From Xanthobacteraceae bacterium (lineage in GTDB: Bacteria > Pseudomonadota > Alphaproteobacteria > Rhizobiales > Xanthobacteraceae): a stretch of 6,567 bases of DNA. The stretch spans positions 1 through 6,567 of the forward strand of contig JASHXZ010000447.1 of the NCBI GenBank assembly GCA_030043285.1. Reading direction: 5' to 3'. Position numbers and translations under genes: made by a program. Positions 5,353 through 6,567 of the stretch are shown here, piece after piece. A model generated the notes under the pieces. That model was not told the origin of the DNA. It saw only the letters and a program-made list of their open reading frames with translations, and ran no database searches. Each line of letters starts with the position of its first letter. Positions within the stretch are counted from its first letter, which is position 1.

Positions 5353-6567
5353 TCAGGCCGCTACGGCCTCGGTCAACACCGCGCCGCGGACTTTCCGCGC
5401 GTTTAGGCCGAGTGCCGACAGAACCGCCTCGGCCGTGCCCTCGTCGGCGGCGTCGGCCTGACTGACGAGCACGATATGATCGACCAGACCGGCAAAGAAG
5501 CGCGTGCTCGGGTCGCGGCTCACATCGGTGGCGGCGACGATCACCATGTCGAAGTTGCTGGTCTGGGCGAATGCCAGCCTGATGTCTTCGTCGGTGATGC
5601 GGCGATCGCGGCGGCTTTTGGGCGAAACGAACGGAATGACGTTGAGATTGGTGTCGCGGTCTCGGATCACCGTTTCGGACAGCAGCCGTCGCCCAACCGC
5701 GACGTCGACCAGCCCGGCTTCGCCGTGGTCGGCATCGATCGCCGACAGCGCCCGGCGTTCGAGATCGGCATCGATCAGCAGCACGCGCTGCGTCGTCGCG
5801 CCCAGTGCCGCAAGCGTCAATGCCACGGCGGCGGCATCGGCATCGTCGCCGGACGCGACCACCATGACGCTGCGATTGCCGGGCCGCGCCGGACTAGCCT
5901 GCACCGCGTTGTAGACTTGCTGGATCGCGAGCGCGACCCGCGATCGAGGATTCTGTACGGCTTGCGGCGCAAAGCCTTCGCCTTGCGGCATCACGGCAAG
6001 CACCGGCACGCCGGTGGCGAGTTCGGGTGCCGCAGCCGCGCCATCGGGCTCCCGGCCGCGCTCTTCGTGTGCCGCTGCAGCGCCGGATCGCGGCGCGCTC
6101 GGCCGCGGCATGCTCGCCCGCATCATGACCAGACCGCCGCCCGCGGCGACCCCGAGAAACAGCGCGCCGAGCGCGATCAGCGCCGATGACGGCGGCCAGC
6201 TGCGGTTCAGCGGCAGGTCGGCTTTCGAGATCACCTGGATGTTCTTGGTGTCGAGACGCTCCTGCTCGCCGGTTTCGCGCGCGCGCACCAGAAACGCTTC
6301 ATACACGGCGCGGCTCGCCTGCACGTCGCGCTCGAGCTCGCGCAACGTCACCATCGCGGCGTTGGTGGCGAGCGTGCTCTGCTTGAGTGCATCGACATTG
6401 CGGGTCAGCAAATCCTCGTTGGTCTTCGCGCTCTCGTAGTCGGTACGCGCGGCGAGCGCGATGCGGTTGACTTCATCGGCGATCATGCGCTTGAGCCGCT
6501 CGGCCTGGGCGTGGATCTCGATCACCGCCGGATGGCGGTCGCCGAGGCTGGTGGTTTGCTCGGCTTC
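5353..6567 (-). CDS. Wzz/ExoP-type exopolysaccharide chain-length protein with degenerate kinase domain, C-terminal 404 residues (start beyond right edge)
   Basis: Frame is open to the right edge, so the N-terminus and first membrane helix are missing. Visible residues 1-13 include LGDRHP, typical of the periplasmic helical part of Wzz/GumC/ExoP proteins, followed by a long charged coiled-coil region (about 15-110). Then comes the proline-rich ADLPLNRSWPP (116-126) and the second membrane helix (about 129-150), as expected for a polysaccharide copolymerase that sets chain length and contacts the export channel. The cytoplasmic part (about 185-404) has the fold pattern of a bacterial tyrosine kinase: Walker A' is clear as VLLIDADLE (262-270). 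However, the Walker A loop is replaced by ASGDDADAAA (about 238-247), lacking Gly-Lys-Ser/Thr. The Walker B position reads FDMVIVAAT without the usual Asp, and there is no C-terminal tyrosine cluster. ATP binding and autophosphorylation are therefore doubtful. It is the first visible gene of the operon. Confidence 0.85.
   Translation of the reverse strand, partial: EAEQTTSLGDRHPAVIEIHAQAERLKRMIADEVNRIALAARTDYESAKTNEDLLTRNVDALKQSTLATNAAMVTLRELERDVQASRAVYEAFLVRARETGEQERLDTKNIQVISKADLPLNRSWPPSSALIALGALFLGVAAGGGLVMMRASMPRPSAPRSGAAAAHEERGREPDGAAAAPELATGVPVLAVMPQGEGFAPQAVQNPRSRVALAIQQVYNAVQASPARPGNRSVMVVASGDDADAAAVALTLAALGATTQRVLLIDADLERRALSAIDADHGEAGLVDVAVGRRLLSETVIRDRDTNLNVIPFVSPKSRRDRRITDEDIRLAFAQTSNFDMVIVAATDVSRDPSTRFFAGLVDHIVLVSQADAADEGTAEAVLSALGLNARKVRGAVLTEAVAA

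Noticed and set aside
5476..6189. Plus-strand open frame of 237 codons opposite the ExoP-like gene
   Set aside because: Antisense to a gene with Walker A', membrane helix and proline-rich motifs; no recognisable product.

Overview
The window is part of a GC-rich extracellular polysaccharide cluster. All six recognisable genes lie on the minus strand and are read from the right edge to the left edge. The high GC, the codon choice, and the presence of an ExoP-type chain-length protein next to ExoA-like glycosyltransferases point to an alphaproteobacterium of the order Hyphomicrobiales, probably Bradyrhizobium/Rhodopseudomonas-like. That placement is inferred from general resemblance, not from any marker gene.

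In transcription order: (1) 6567-5353, the C-terminal 404 residues of a Wzz/ExoP-type polysaccharide copolymerase. Its cytoplasmic tyrosine-kinase-like domain has lost the P-loop. (2) 5245-4151, a polysaccharide deacetylase of the NodB/CE4 type. (3) 4134-3091, a GT2 glycosyltransferase with C-terminal membrane segments. (4) 3031-1757, a secreted GH5 (cellulase-family) glycanase with a signal peptide and a strong ribosome binding site. (5) 1573-530, a second GT2 glycosyltransferase, paralogous to (3) and also 347 residues long. (6) 362-1, the first 120 residues of a multi-pass membrane protein resembling O-antigen ligase/Wzy-type polymerases.

Together these fit a Wzx/Wzy-type exopolysaccharide pathway. 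The two GT2 enzymes would add sugars to a lipid-linked repeat unit, the deacetylase would remove acetyl groups from amino sugars, and the O-antigen ligase-like protein would polymerise or transfer the chain. The ExoP-like protein would set chain length, and the exported GH5 enzyme would trim or release polymer. Initiating transferase, flippase and outer-membrane export protein are not in the window and may lie outside it. Polymer and linkages cannot be read from the sequence.

Gaps between genes are short (16-183 bp). I found no RNA gene, mobile element, CRISPR array or convincing terminator. The points most worth a second look are the pseudokinase-like ExoP domain, the unevenly conserved GT2 pair flanking the glycanase, and the pairing of a deacetylase with a glycanase in one operon.
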